64,000 bases of DNA, taken from contig NZ_CP051684.1 of the NCBI RefSeq assembly GCF_012849375.1, forward strand, positions 5,084,001 through 5,148,000, written 5' to 3'. The first letter of the stretch is position 1, and each line of letters starts with the position of its first letter. The position numbers and the translations under genes are program-made. The notes beneath the pieces were generated by a model. That model did not search any database, was not told the DNA's origin, and saw only the letters and a list, made by a program, of their open reading frames with translations. Origin of the DNA: Duganella dendranthematis (GTDB lineage Bacteria > Pseudomonadota > Gammaproteobacteria > Burkholderiales > Burkholderiaceae_D). This document shows, in pieces, positions 28,399-37,409 of this stretch.

Positions 28399-29724
28399 AT
28401 GCGCTTGCCAGGAACCCGGTATCAGGAGCACGGCTGGGAACAAGTGCGCAAGCTGTTGGGACTCTGCTCGTTGCAGGCGTTCCGGCAGATTGAGATGCAC
28501 CAGGTGCTCGACCCCGGGCAGCACGCGACGCTGCTCGACGCCTATACCGATGCGGTAGCCGCATGCCTGCGCGCCAGCGCCCGCACCGCGCGCGGCGAGG
28601 CGGAGGGCAATAGCTACGGCGAGAGCGTGTATGAATTATCGCTTGGCCTGCTGTACGAACTTCAGGCGCAGCCTTCCTACTGGACGGCGTTTGTCGCCGC
28701 CATGGCAAACGAGCATGCGCGCAGCGGCGCGTTCTGGCGCGACGCCGCCGCCGAGGGCGTGCTGCGCAAGAAGGTCAACGATATGTACGCCACCTTGCGC
28801 GACAAGGTCGATGCGGACAACTACATCGTGACCACGGGACGGGAGTGTTCGCCGAATAAAATCTACACCTACCGCATGCTGGATACGGCGTATCGCGAAA
28901 TATCCGGCCTGTTTGCGGCGTGGGAGCAGCATGCCGCGCAGATTGGCGCGATTCTTGGCCGAACGCTAGAGGGCACGCCGATCGAGGTGCGGCAGATGAA
29001 GTCCATCGGCGGCTGCAAGGCCGAGTGGATTATCCGCTGGAGCGAGACGCTGGAGCAGTTTGGCGGCTCGCCAGGCCCGTTGCACACCAAGTCCAAGCGC
29101 TTCGCCAGCTTGAAAAACAGTCCCGAGAAGATCGCGTCGCTGATGGCGGAAATCGGCGATTATGAGGAGTTGTCGTCCAATATGGACCGCGCCGAGGATT
29201 GGCAGGGCGAGGCCGGCGAGGCGGCGCTGTGGCTGGAGGACTACTGGCGCGTAGTCGGGGAGTCCGAGCAGGCGGAAGCCAGCGGCCAGCCAGCAGAGGA
29301 AGATCAGATTCTGGCCGCGCCGGAGCCGGATGCCGACGCTCACGCGGATGTTGACGATTATGCTGCCGATGACCCGCGCGAAGGCGAGGCCACATTCAGC
29401 GCCGCCGAACTGGCCGCCGAACAAGCGCGCGCCGCCGGGCTTTCCCTGCCCCTCCGCTATCTGGAAGTAGCGCGGGCCGCACAGGAATCCGGCAGCTGGA
29501 CGGTGCGCATGCTGCGCGACGAATCGCTGCCGGTCCGGTTGGCCGTGTACCAAAAACTGTTGGGCGTAGCGGACGACACTTATCCCGACGCCTGGCTGGA
29601 CCCGGCCACCGGTGAGTTGCCAACCTTGCAGCAGTTGGCGGCGCTGGACCAGATTTCGATGCCGACGCTGCGCAAGCGCCGGAATGAAGCAATCGCCAGG
29701 CTGCAAGCAGCGGGGACGCGATGA
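28399..29724 (+). CDS. Hypothetical protein with C-terminal sigma-region-4-like HTH
   Basis: 441 residues, no signal peptide. The first 260 residues are a helical domain with no family I recognise (conserved-looking EGNSYGESVYELSLGLLYEL). An acidic linker follows (about 285-330). The end, ELPTLQQLAALDQIS then MPTLRKRRNEAIARLQ, looks like the DNA-binding helix-turn-helix of sigma-70 region 4. It could therefore be a divergent sigma-like or transcription factor. The gene is translationally coupled (ATGA) to the next one, which looks anti-sigma-like. Both functional ideas are inference from short motifs; the gene itself is secure. Confidence 0.7.
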   Translation: MRLPGTRYQEHGWEQVRKLLGLCSLQAFRQIEMHQVLDPGQHATLLDAYTDAVAACLRASARTARGEAEGNSYGESVYELSLGLLYELQAQPSYWTAFVAAMANEHARSGAFWRDAAAEGVLRKKVNDMYATLRDKVDADNYIVTTGRECSPNKIYTYRMLDTAYREISGLFAAWEQHAAQIGAILGRTLEGTPIEVRQMKSIGGCKAEWIIRWSETLEQFGGSPGPLHTKSKRFASLKNSPEKIASLMAEIGDYEELSSNMDRAEDWQGEAGEAALWLEDYWRVVGESEQAEASGQPAEEDQILAAPEPDADAHADVDDYAADDPREGEATFSAAELAAEQARAAGLSLPLRYLEVARAAQESGSWTVRMLRDESLPVRLAVYQKLLGVADDTYPDAWLDPATGELPTLQQLAALDQISMPTLRKRRNEAIARLQAAGTR

Positions 29725-30320
29725 AGGAGAATGATTTGAACTCAACACAAGATAATCTGGATGCCCAACTGCGCGAACGCTTGCTGTTGTCGCCTGCCGT
29801 ATCTGGCGACCGGCTGATGCTGGCCGACACCACGCTGCTGGCCGCATTGAACGGCACGCGCGCGCTGACGCCGAACGAGCGTCAGGCGCTGTCATCCTCG
29901 CCGCTGACGCTGCGCCGTTTCCGGCAGCTGTCGCTGGAGCGCTATGCCGCCGCCGCGCAAGCGCCGCAAGCCGCCAACGATCCGGTGTGGAGCGGCAGTC
30001 GTGGCATGCTGCGCGCGGCATCGACCACAGAGGCGCTGGAAGCGTTGGTCACCGATGACGGTCACTGGACCTTGCACTTTCTGCCGCAGGACGGCGGCTG
30101 GCAGGTGATATTGAGCTTGTCGGCGGAGGCGCCGTTCGCAGCGCGCTTGCTGAATGATCAGCCGCAGTTGCGGGTGATCGACGGCGGTGGCGCGATTGTG
30201 CTGCAAGGACGGCTGGATGCGGATGGCGAGTGCGAACGCGCCTGGCCGTTCGCTACCGCGCCGGCAGAACACTTTCAACTTTATGGAGCCGGCTTTGCCG
30301 TCGAACCGGTAGCGCCGTAG
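29721..30320 (+). CDS. Hypothetical protein, anti-sigma-like N-terminus
   Basis: 199 residues, starting in the ATGA overlap. Residues 35-75 (LLAALNGTRALTPNERQALS and following LTLRRFRQL) resemble the zinc-anti-sigma helical domain but lack its Cys and His ligands. The remainder is beta-rich (GHWTLHFLPQDGGWQVILSL; LRVIDGGGAIVLQGRLDADG), suggesting a sandwich domain. No signal peptide or membrane helix, so it would be a soluble regulator. The next gene begins immediately after its stop. A role as antagonist of the upstream HTH protein is a hypothesis only. Confidence 0.65.
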   Translation: MKENDLNSTQDNLDAQLRERLLLSPAVSGDRLMLADTTLLAALNGTRALTPNERQALSSSPLTLRRFRQLSLERYAAAAQAPQAANDPVWSGSRGMLRAASTTEALEALVTDDGHWTLHFLPQDGGWQVILSLSAEAPFAARLLNDQPQLRVIDGGGAIVLQGRLDADGECERAWPFATAPAEHFQLYGAGFAVEPVAP

Positions 30321-31646
30321 ATGATGGGATTATTTAGCCGCCGCCGCAAGTTCTCCGCCGATACGGGCGGTTTGGGCGCCACATTGATCGCGCTTCGGCT
30401 CGACGAGGGTGATGTCGCGCCGTCGCATAGCACGGTGGTGGTGTTTAATGCGGGCGGCCATGCGCGACGTGTGGCAGCTGGCAAGGTGTCTTGCGAGCAG
30501 GGCGAGACGGTGTTCTGTTTTCATCCGGGGCCGTACACGGTGGATGTGACGCCGTTTGCATCGGCGCCAGAGTGGGGCTTGCGGCTGCGGTTTGTGGTGG
30601 ATGCGGCCAATCCGCGCGTGACGCAGCAGCGGTTTGATTTGTATTTGTATAGCGAGACGGCGGGACGGCTGGAGCTGGCCGATTTTTCTGCGGCCGTTGA
30701 AATGGCGTTGCAAGCCGAGTTGGCGCAAGGGGCGCTGGAGCTGCCGCCATGTACCACGCTGGAAGAGTGGCATGCTTTCCGCGCCGGGTTGAATCAGCTG
30801 ATGTACACGCGCTATGGCGTGACGGTGGACGACTGCGTGCCGGTTGATCTGGGCGATCAGATCGATTACGCCACCATCCTCCAAACCCGCGCCCAGCAAG
30901 CCGCTGAAGCCGAACGTGTGCGCTTTATCGCCACAGAAGCCGCAAAAGCCGTGCAGTCAGACCTCGCCCCGGCCGCCGCGCCAGCCGTCAGCACGCCTGC
31001 CGCCATCGAACCCACGCTGCACACTGCCACGCCCGCCGCCGCTGCCGCCGCAGGCAAAGCGAAGACCAATGCGCCCGGCGCACAGAGTCGCGCCACCTCG
31101 GCAACAGCGTCTCCGGCCACGCCTTGCCTGGGCCGCGAGTCAGACGTCGCGCTACCCTCGGATGCTGCTGTGTCCCGCCAGCCCGCTGGTCGCACGCCGT
31201 CCGGCGCGGCTTATGTCCGAGCCACCGCCACGACAGCGGAGCAGGATGCGCGGGCGTTGCGACGCCTGTTTCTGGAACTGCCAGCCCTCGGCAGCGGACT
31301 GCGGTTGCTTACTTTGCCCGACGGCCTGCCGATCTTCCAGCAGCATCAAGCCGTGCTGCTACGCCTCGGCATGGCCGCGCTCAATGTCAACACCATGCCG
31401 TCGCTGGCGTGGGCCGCGCCGGACCAGCCGCTGTCTGTGGCCGGCCAGGCCCGCCGCGTCGCCCAAACCATGATCGCCCAATCCGCATTGGACGAAGCCT
31501 GGTCCCTGCTAGCCCGCCTTCAACTGGCGGACCCGCAGCAATGGCCTGCACTGCTGGATGAAGCAGACCGCATTTGCACCAACCTGGAAACCGGCCTGTC
31601 CCTGCGCCGCATCGCGCAGCTCGAACGCATGGAGCCATCGCTATGA
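30321..31646 (+). CDS. Hypothetical protein with divergent SPFH-like N-terminus
   Basis: 441 residues. The N-terminal 190 residues have the flow of an SPFH/Band-7 module: strands STVVVFNAGG and GETVFCFHPGPYTVDVTPF, RFDLYLYSETAGRLELADF, a helical EEWHAFRAGLNQLMYTRYGV and the terminal VDDCVPVDL. This last part parallels YGLAVEGVDTAAL in the clear SPFH protein two genes downstream. A long Ala/Pro/Thr-rich linker (about 195-300) leads to a C-terminal helical domain. The stop overlaps the next start (ATGA). SPFH relationship is inference; no better family is recognised. Confidence 0.62.
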   Translation: MMGLFSRRRKFSADTGGLGATLIALRLDEGDVAPSHSTVVVFNAGGHARRVAAGKVSCEQGETVFCFHPGPYTVDVTPFASAPEWGLRLRFVVDAANPRVTQQRFDLYLYSETAGRLELADFSAAVEMALQAELAQGALELPPCTTLEEWHAFRAGLNQLMYTRYGVTVDDCVPVDLGDQIDYATILQTRAQQAAEAERVRFIATEAAKAVQSDLAPAAAPAVSTPAAIEPTLHTATPAAAAAAGKAKTNAPGAQSRATSATASPATPCLGRESDVALPSDAAVSRQPAGRTPSGAAYVRATATTAEQDARALRRLFLELPALGSGLRLLTLPDGLPIFQQHQAVLLRLGMAALNVNTMPSLAWAAPDQPLSVAGQARRVAQTMIAQSALDEAWSLLARLQLADPQQWPALLDEADRICTNLETGLSLRRIAQLERMEPSL

Positions 31647-32710
31647 CCACCATCTCCACCAGCGCCGTTCCCACTAATGCCGAATGCCGCGCCACTCTGG
31701 CCGACGGCCGCACGCTGACCATCACCGCCAGCCGCCGCCCACGTGCCAACCGCGCCGATGTCAAATGCACGGCGCCCAACGCGCCGGCAATAGCAGAACA
31801 CATGCAGCAAATCGTCCGCCTGGCGCGTCACACCGAAGCGCGGCTGGACAGCCGTGACCAAGTGGTGCTCAGCATGGACATCACGCCATCCGCGACGGAG
31901 CGCGACTGGGAACTGGCCGCCGTCCTCGCCGACCGCATGGTGCGCGGCCTGCATCCCGCGAAGCCGGGCGCGATCATTACCGCGCATGGCCGCTCCGAGG
32001 CCTGGCATACCGGCCGCGTCACCGGCACGGTCCACACCACCGCGCCGCACACCGCTGGCATGACGCCGCCGGCAGCCGGAGCACCGCACGTGCCCCGCAA
32101 CGGCGAATGCTCGCTGCAAATCACCCATCTGGGCGCGCTGCTGGGGCATGCCGATCCATCGGCCGCCATCTCCACCGTGCGCGCGTGGTTTCCGCTGCAC
32201 AGCGGCGGCATCAACGACACCCTCGGCTGGGTAGAAGTCAGCGTCTTCCCGCTGGAGGCGCCGGCCGCCACGGAAGAAGACAGCATCGCCGCGCCCGGCC
32301 TAGACCTCACCGCCCAACAGGAAGTTAAACAAACCCTCATCGCTGCCCGCCATTTCGACGGCAAAGGCCTGAACCGCTGGCGCAGCGTAGTGCGCTTCGA
32401 CCAGCCACGCTTCCAGGGCGGCTCCTACCAGTTGGCGCTGGTGATGGCCGACCGCCTTGCACGCGGCCGCGAGTTCGTGCCGCGCGGCCGCATCATCGCC
32501 ACCGGCTGTTCCAGCGCCTGGCACGCCGGCCGCGTCGACACCGTAGACGGCCGCGAGCCCAAGCTGGAATTAATATTCAATCAAGTAAACAGCGGCGACC
32601 GCGTGCTGCTGCCTAAAGACTGGCAAGACCATTTGCCACCCGGATTTGCGGCCGGGCTGCGCCAAAAAGGCGCCAGCCTGGCCTGCATCGACAAGATTGG
32701 CATGATTTAA
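31643..32710 (+). CDS. Tandem Lon-S16-like protease-fold protein
   Basis: 355 residues, no ATPase part. The second half reads like a Lon proteolytic domain: LQITHLGALLGHADPSAAIS at 158-177 (Lon: LTG-LG--M-ESA--A-S), QGGSYQLALVMADRLARG at 258-275 with Ser261 at the nucleophile position, GRIIATGCSSAWHAGRVDTV, then EPKLEL with Lys307 and VLLPKDW. The Ser-Lys spacing (46) is close to that in E. coli Lon (43). The first half repeats the core (ERDWELAAVLADRMVRG, IITAHGRSEAWHTGRV) but has Asp88 at the Ser position and no Lys, like RadA's inactive S16 module. The start at 31643 overlaps the previous stop. The fold assignment is inferred from motifs; activity is untested. Confidence 0.7.
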   Translation: MTTISTSAVPTNAECRATLADGRTLTITASRRPRANRADVKCTAPNAPAIAEHMQQIVRLARHTEARLDSRDQVVLSMDITPSATERDWELAAVLADRMVRGLHPAKPGAIITAHGRSEAWHTGRVTGTVHTTAPHTAGMTPPAAGAPHVPRNGECSLQITHLGALLGHADPSAAISTVRAWFPLHSGGINDTLGWVEVSVFPLEAPAATEEDSIAAPGLDLTAQQEVKQTLIAARHFDGKGLNRWRSVVRFDQPRFQGGSYQLALVMADRLARGREFVPRGRIIATGCSSAWHAGRVDTVDGREPKLELIFNQVNSGDRVLLPKDWQDHLPPGFAAGLRQKGASLACIDKIGMI

Positions 32711-32799
32711 ACCGTGCGCAAGAAGCAAACCGCGTTCGCCCTGCTAAAATCTGAAGATCGCAGGCGAGCCTGGAAGATGAATCGTAGAAGGAGTCTGGC

Positions 32800-35049
32800 A
32801 TGTTCCAAATGTTTGGTTTTGGTGGCGTGAAATGCCCGCGATGCGAGCACAAAAACGACGACCAGTCGGGCTACTGCAAGCAGTGCGGCCTGACGCTCGG
32901 CGCGCCGCGCAACGTGCCGGTGCTGCGCGATAACCGCTGGATCCCCGGCGACAATGAACTGGCCGTGTATTTCGGCGTCAGCACGCTGTCCGGCATCTTC
33001 ACCAAGACGCTGCGGGTGCCGGCCACCACGCGCGCCTACATTCTGCAGGCCGACAAGGCCACCGAAGTGCCGCAGGGCGAATACGAAATCGAAGGCTTCT
33101 TCACTCGCTTGAATCACCTGCTGCGCAACCAGAACGCCGAAATCCTCATCACCCGCACCTTGCCGCTGCCGGTTGAGTTTTCGTTCACCGACCTGCATAC
33201 CGCAGAACACCTGAAGATATCGGCACGTTTCACGGTCGCTATCCGCATTGAAAACGTCTCGGCGTTTGCCCAGCATTTCATGACCGTGCCGGGCGTGGTC
33301 AGCACCCAGAACCTGCAAGAGCTGCTGGAACCGTCCGTGCGCCAACTGGCGGCGGAATTTGTCGGCAGCCGCTCGATCCGCGAGATGGCCGGCAACGCCG
33401 ACCTGCGCCTGCAGCTGAACGAGCGCCTGCAAGCCGCACTCAAACTGCGCCTGGCCACCTACGGCCTGGCGGTGGAAGGCGTGGATACAGCCGCGCTGCG
33501 TCACGATAAATTCGACCATAACCGTGAACGCATCGGTACCCTGTGGCTGGTGGCGGATGAGCGCCACGTGCAGCTGGAGCACGTCAAGCAGCTGGACCAG
33601 ATTTATAACGACGAAGAATGGCAGGCCATCTGGCGCGAAGAGCAGAAGATGCACTCCGACTTTCGCCGCGCCGAGCTGCGTCAGGACGCCAGTGTCAGCA
33701 AGGCCGAGCTGACGCTGAAGGAAGCCGAACGCGTACAAGCCCTGCGCGCGCGCGAAGTGGAGCTGTATAGCCGCGTAATGGATTCCAAGACCCGCAAGGT
33801 CGCTCTCGACAAAGGCGCCGGTACCGTGCTGGCGGACCTGGAGCACGAACTGGCGAAGAACAAATCGCATCGCCAGGGCGAGCAGGCTGACTGGGATCAT
33901 GTTCGCCAGCTGGCGCAGATCCGCATGCGCACCGAACTGGAAGTATTACAGCAGACCGCTGCCGAGCAACGCCAGTTGGCGCAGCAACGCCTGTCGCATC
34001 AGCTAAAACAGCAGTCGATTGAAAACCAGATCGCGCAGGCCTTGCTGATCGAGGATGAATCGCACAAGCGCAGCGAACTGGCCGCGCTGCGCCAGCGTGA
34101 AAAAGACGAAAAGGCGCATGAGCTGCAAATCGAGGCGGAAGCCCATGCCGCCCGCATCCAGGGCATGACGCTGGCCCATGCCGCCCGTCGCCGCGAGGCC
34201 GAGCGGGTGCAGGAGTGGGAAGACCAACTGGCATTAGCGCGACAGCGTGACCTGCTGCGTGGCGACGCCGTCAAGGACGCTAGCAATGCGGTGGCGGTGG
34301 CGGAGATCAACCAGAAGATTGAAGACCTTAAGCGCTCCGGCGCGCAGGCCGATTCGATCGCCCAGTATGAAAAGCTGCTGCGCACCATCGAGGCGGACGG
34401 CGTTCACGCGCGCCAGAATCAAGCCAACGCCAAACAGGCCATGCTGGACGAACTGGCGGTGGAAGAGCAGCGCCAGATCATCAAGCAGCGCGATCACGAA
34501 GCCGCATGGCAGCGCGAGTTGAAGAAGTTTGAGCAGGAGCGTACAGCGGCGTTGACGGTCCAGCAATCGGAGCAGGACCATGAAATCCGCCGCATGGAGA
34601 CCATGGGCCGCCTGAGCGACATGGCGCTGGCCGCCGTGGCCGCGCCGTCCAATGCGGAGGCGGTGGCGCAGATCATGAAACTGCAAATCCAGGGCGGCAT
34701 GACGGCAGAGCAGATCCAGGCGCTGTCGCATGTGGTGGCGGCCGAACATGGCGTCACGCCGGTGGAAGCGGCGCGCATGGCGTATGAACGGGTGCTGGAA
34801 GAACGCGCGCACCGCGACACGGAGCTGGACAAGGACCGCAGCCACCAGGTCGATCTGCTGAATATCCAGAACGCCGCCAGCGCCAGTGCGCTTACCACGC
34901 AAAGCCAGTTGGGCGTGGGCGTGGCGCAAGCAGGCGCGCCGTCGGTGATGGTGGCGCCTGTGGTGCACCGCTGCGTCAACGGCCATGTGGTGCCGCCGGG
35001 TCGTGAACGTGACAAATTTTGCGCCGAATGCGGCGCGCCTATCGTCTAG
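32800..35049 (+). CDS. SPFH-domain coiled-coil protein with zinc ribbons at both ends
   Basis: 749 residues. An N-terminal zinc ribbon (Cys12, 15, 26, 29) precedes an SPFH/Band-7 domain (about 45-240: ELAVYFGVSTLSGIFTK, TRAYILQADKATEVPQGEYE, and the end YGLAVEGVDTAAL). Then come about 350 residues of strongly charged coiled coil. The C-terminus carries a second ribbon (Cys725, His729, Cys741, Cys744). No membrane helix is evident, so it may form a cytoplasmic or peripheral scaffold. SPFH proteins build ring-like membrane assemblies. GAAGGAG precedes the ATG; the kinase-FGE gene follows 24 bases later. Confidence 0.85.
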   Translation: MFQMFGFGGVKCPRCEHKNDDQSGYCKQCGLTLGAPRNVPVLRDNRWIPGDNELAVYFGVSTLSGIFTKTLRVPATTRAYILQADKATEVPQGEYEIEGFFTRLNHLLRNQNAEILITRTLPLPVEFSFTDLHTAEHLKISARFTVAIRIENVSAFAQHFMTVPGVVSTQNLQELLEPSVRQLAAEFVGSRSIREMAGNADLRLQLNERLQAALKLRLATYGLAVEGVDTAALRHDKFDHNRERIGTLWLVADERHVQLEHVKQLDQIYNDEEWQAIWREEQKMHSDFRRAELRQDASVSKAELTLKEAERVQALRAREVELYSRVMDSKTRKVALDKGAGTVLADLEHELAKNKSHRQGEQADWDHVRQLAQIRMRTELEVLQQTAAEQRQLAQQRLSHQLKQQSIENQIAQALLIEDESHKRSELAALRQREKDEKAHELQIEAEAHAARIQGMTLAHAARRREAERVQEWEDQLALARQRDLLRGDAVKDASNAVAVAEINQKIEDLKRSGAQADSIAQYEKLLRTIEADGVHARQNQANAKQAMLDELAVEEQRQIIKQRDHEAAWQRELKKFEQERTAALTVQQSEQDHEIRRMETMGRLSDMALAAVAAPSNAEAVAQIMKLQIQGGMTAEQIQALSHVVAAEHGVTPVEAARMAYERVLEERAHRDTELDKDRSHQVDLLNIQNAASASALTTQSQLGVGVAQAGAPSVMVAPVVHRCVNGHVVPPGRERDKFCAECGAPIV

Positions 35050-35073
35050 CAGGGAACGGGTATAGTTCGGGTA

Positions 35074-37374
35074 ATGATGCAAACAGCAAGAGACAAGATC
35101 CGCGAACTGCGGGCCTTACATGATGACGGTCTGTTGAGTCTCCAAGAGTTCGACCGTCGCAAGAACGCCATCCTGGACGCGGAGTACGCGCCGCCCGGAG
35201 GCGTTGGCGCGTCTGCGCCGCCACCGATGCCGGTGCGTCAGGGCACGGAACTGGGCCTGATGACCGGCCAGGAAATCGGTCCACAAAACCGCCGCTACCG
35301 GCTGGAGCGCCTGATCGGCATGGGCGGCATGGGCCAGGTGTGGCTGGCGACCGACCTTGCCACCCATGCGGAATTGGGCCACAGCGACCAGGTGGCGCTG
35401 AAGATCCTGCCGCCGCAACTGACGCAAAGCGCCACCCACGCCAAGCTGCTGATCGAGGAAGCGACACAGGCGCGCAAGCTGGCGCATGAACATATCGTCC
35501 GTGTATACGAATGGGCGCAGGACCCCGCCACGTCCAGCTATTTCATTATCATGGAGTGTCTGGAGGGGCAGGATCTGGATGCGTATCTGGCCGAGCAAGG
35601 TCCGCTGCCGCTGGAGTCGGTGTACAAGCTGCTGGCGCCGATTGGCGATGCGCTGCAATACGCATGGGACAAGCACAAGCTGGTGCACCGCGATATCAAG
35701 CCGGGTAATGTCTTCCTGACCAAGAAGGGTGAAGTCAAGCTGCTGGACTTCGGCATTGCCTCGCGCGCGCGCAGCGCCGGCAGCAGCCTGGGTTTGCAGA
35801 CGCCGAACGCCGGCACCGCCGGCTACCGCGCGCCGGAGGCGGGCACGCATCAACGCCAGCCAGCGCCCAAGCTGGACGTGTATGCGGTGGCGGTAATGAT
35901 CTACCAGCTGCTGGAAGGCCGCATGCCGTTTGACGATATGCGGCCGGCCGACTTCCACCCATCGCCGCCACGCGGCTTGAATGAGCGCCAGTGGAAAGTG
36001 CTGCAGGAAGGCTTTGCGTATTTGCAGGAGCGCCGTCCTGAATCGGTGAACGCGCTGCTGGCGGAACTGCACCGCGCCGCCGGCCCGAGCGAAGCGGAGC
36101 TGGCCGAAAAGGCCGCGCAAGCCGCGCGCGAACAGGCGGCACGCGAGCAGCAGCGTCAGAAAGAACAAGTAGCGCAAGCGGAACTGGCGCGCCAGACCGA
36201 AGAAAAGCGCAAAGCGATGGTGGCCGAACTGGCGGCGCGCCGCAAGGCGGAACTGGAAGCCGCAGCGGTGGACAAGCAGCGGCAGGACGTGCAGCGTCGC
36301 GCGCTGGAAGCCAAGCAGCGCGCCGAAGCGGAAGTCGCCGCACAGGCCCGCAAGCAGGTGCTGCGCGAGCAGTTGCAGGCACGCCGCGAGGCCGACGCCA
36401 AGGCTGCGCGCGACGAGCGCGAGGAACAGCAGCGCAAGGTCGCGCAGCTGAAGGCGGAAGTGGCGTATCGCCAGGAGCAGGAGCGCCACCGCAAGCAGCA
36501 GGCCGAGCGCCATGCTGCGGAGGTGGCGGCGATGACCGCCAGTGCACCCGTGGCTGACGCCAACGGCGTGCTGCGCGACCGCTTCCTTGACGGCACTGGC
36601 GCTGGACCGGACCTGGTGCTGATACCGACCGGCCGCTTCCAGATGGGCTCTCACGAACACGAACAGGCGCTGGCCATCAAGGCCGGCGCGCAGAAGAACT
36701 GGCTGGACCGCGAACTGCCGCAGCACTGGGTCGGCATCGAGCATTCGTTTGCGATGGCGCGCTTCCCGGTGACGGTGGGGCAGTGGCGGCGCTTCGTCAA
36801 GGACACCGGCTGGGAGTCGCAGTCGGATACCGACTGGCGCGATCCGGGCTTCAAGCAATCGGACGAGCACCCGGTGGTCGGCGTTAGCTGGATGGATGCG
36901 CAGCAGTACCTGCGCTGGCTGTCGCAGAAGACCGGTCACGTGTACCGCCTGCCGACCGAGGCCGAGTGGGAGTACGCCTGCCGCGCCGGCACCAAGACCG
37001 CCTTCAGTTTCGGCGACACCATCAGCACCGAGCAGGCCAACTACGACGGCCATTACACCTACAACGGCGGCAAGCGCGGCACGTACCTGCAAGGAACCAA
37101 CAAGGTCGGCGCGTTCCAGCCCAATCCATGGGGCCTGTTCGACATGCACGGCAATGTGTGGGAGTGGACGCAGGACGTGGTGCACGATAACTACGCCGGC
37201 GCGCCCGCCGACGGCAGCGCATGGGAAGAGGGCGGCGACGCGGTGCGGCGCGTGCTGCGCGGCGGCTCGTGGCTGTACAACCCGCGCTATCTGCGTTCTG
37301 CCGTGCGCAATGGATTTTCAGCGGTGCTGGCCAACGACATCGTCGGCTTCAGGGTCGCCCGCAAGCTCGCATGA
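35074..37374 (+). CDS. Ser/Thr protein kinase fused to an FGE-sulfatase (SUMF1-like) domain
   Basis: 766 residues. Residues 5-38 are a SHOCT-like helix pair. The kinase domain spans about 74-335 with the Gly loop IGMGGMGQVW, Lys110 in VALK, catalytic H205-R206-D207 and D225-F226-G227, and APE at 253-255, so it should be active. A 150-residue basic/acidic coiled coil follows, then an FGE-sulfatase domain (about 510-764: LVLIPTGRFQMGS; YRLPTEAEWEYACRAG; NPWGLFDMHGNVWEWTQD; VLRGGSW; GFRVARK). FGE-type domains fused to kinases are known, for example chlamydial Pkn1, and usually act as binding modules rather than sulfatase activators. No transmembrane helix is seen. It ends the plus-strand cluster. 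Confidence 0.92.
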   Translation: MMQTARDKIRELRALHDDGLLSLQEFDRRKNAILDAEYAPPGGVGASAPPPMPVRQGTELGLMTGQEIGPQNRRYRLERLIGMGGMGQVWLATDLATHAELGHSDQVALKILPPQLTQSATHAKLLIEEATQARKLAHEHIVRVYEWAQDPATSSYFIIMECLEGQDLDAYLAEQGPLPLESVYKLLAPIGDALQYAWDKHKLVHRDIKPGNVFLTKKGEVKLLDFGIASRARSAGSSLGLQTPNAGTAGYRAPEAGTHQRQPAPKLDVYAVAVMIYQLLEGRMPFDDMRPADFHPSPPRGLNERQWKVLQEGFAYLQERRPESVNALLAELHRAAGPSEAELAEKAAQAAREQAAREQQRQKEQVAQAELARQTEEKRKAMVAELAARRKAELEAAAVDKQRQDVQRRALEAKQRAEAEVAAQARKQVLREQLQARREADAKAARDEREEQQRKVAQLKAEVAYRQEQERHRKQQAERHAAEVAAMTASAPVADANGVLRDRFLDGTGAGPDLVLIPTGRFQMGSHEHEQALAIKAGAQKNWLDRELPQHWVGIEHSFAMARFPVTVGQWRRFVKDTGWESQSDTDWRDPGFKQSDEHPVVGVSWMDAQQYLRWLSQKTGHVYRLPTEAEWEYACRAGTKTAFSFGDTISTEQANYDGHYTYNGGKRGTYLQGTNKVGAFQPNPWGLFDMHGNVWEWTQDVVHDNYAGAPADGSAWEEGGDAVRRVLRGGSWLYNPRYLRSAVRNGFSAVLANDIVGFRVARKLA

Positions 37375-37409
37375 GGTATACTGCCGGACTTTGAAAGTCA
37401 GGATTATCC

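Noticed and set aside
35116..37185. 689-codon minus-strand open frame opposite the kinase-FGE gene
   Set aside because: Shadow of the well-supported kinase; no motif, unusual His/Leu/Arg composition.
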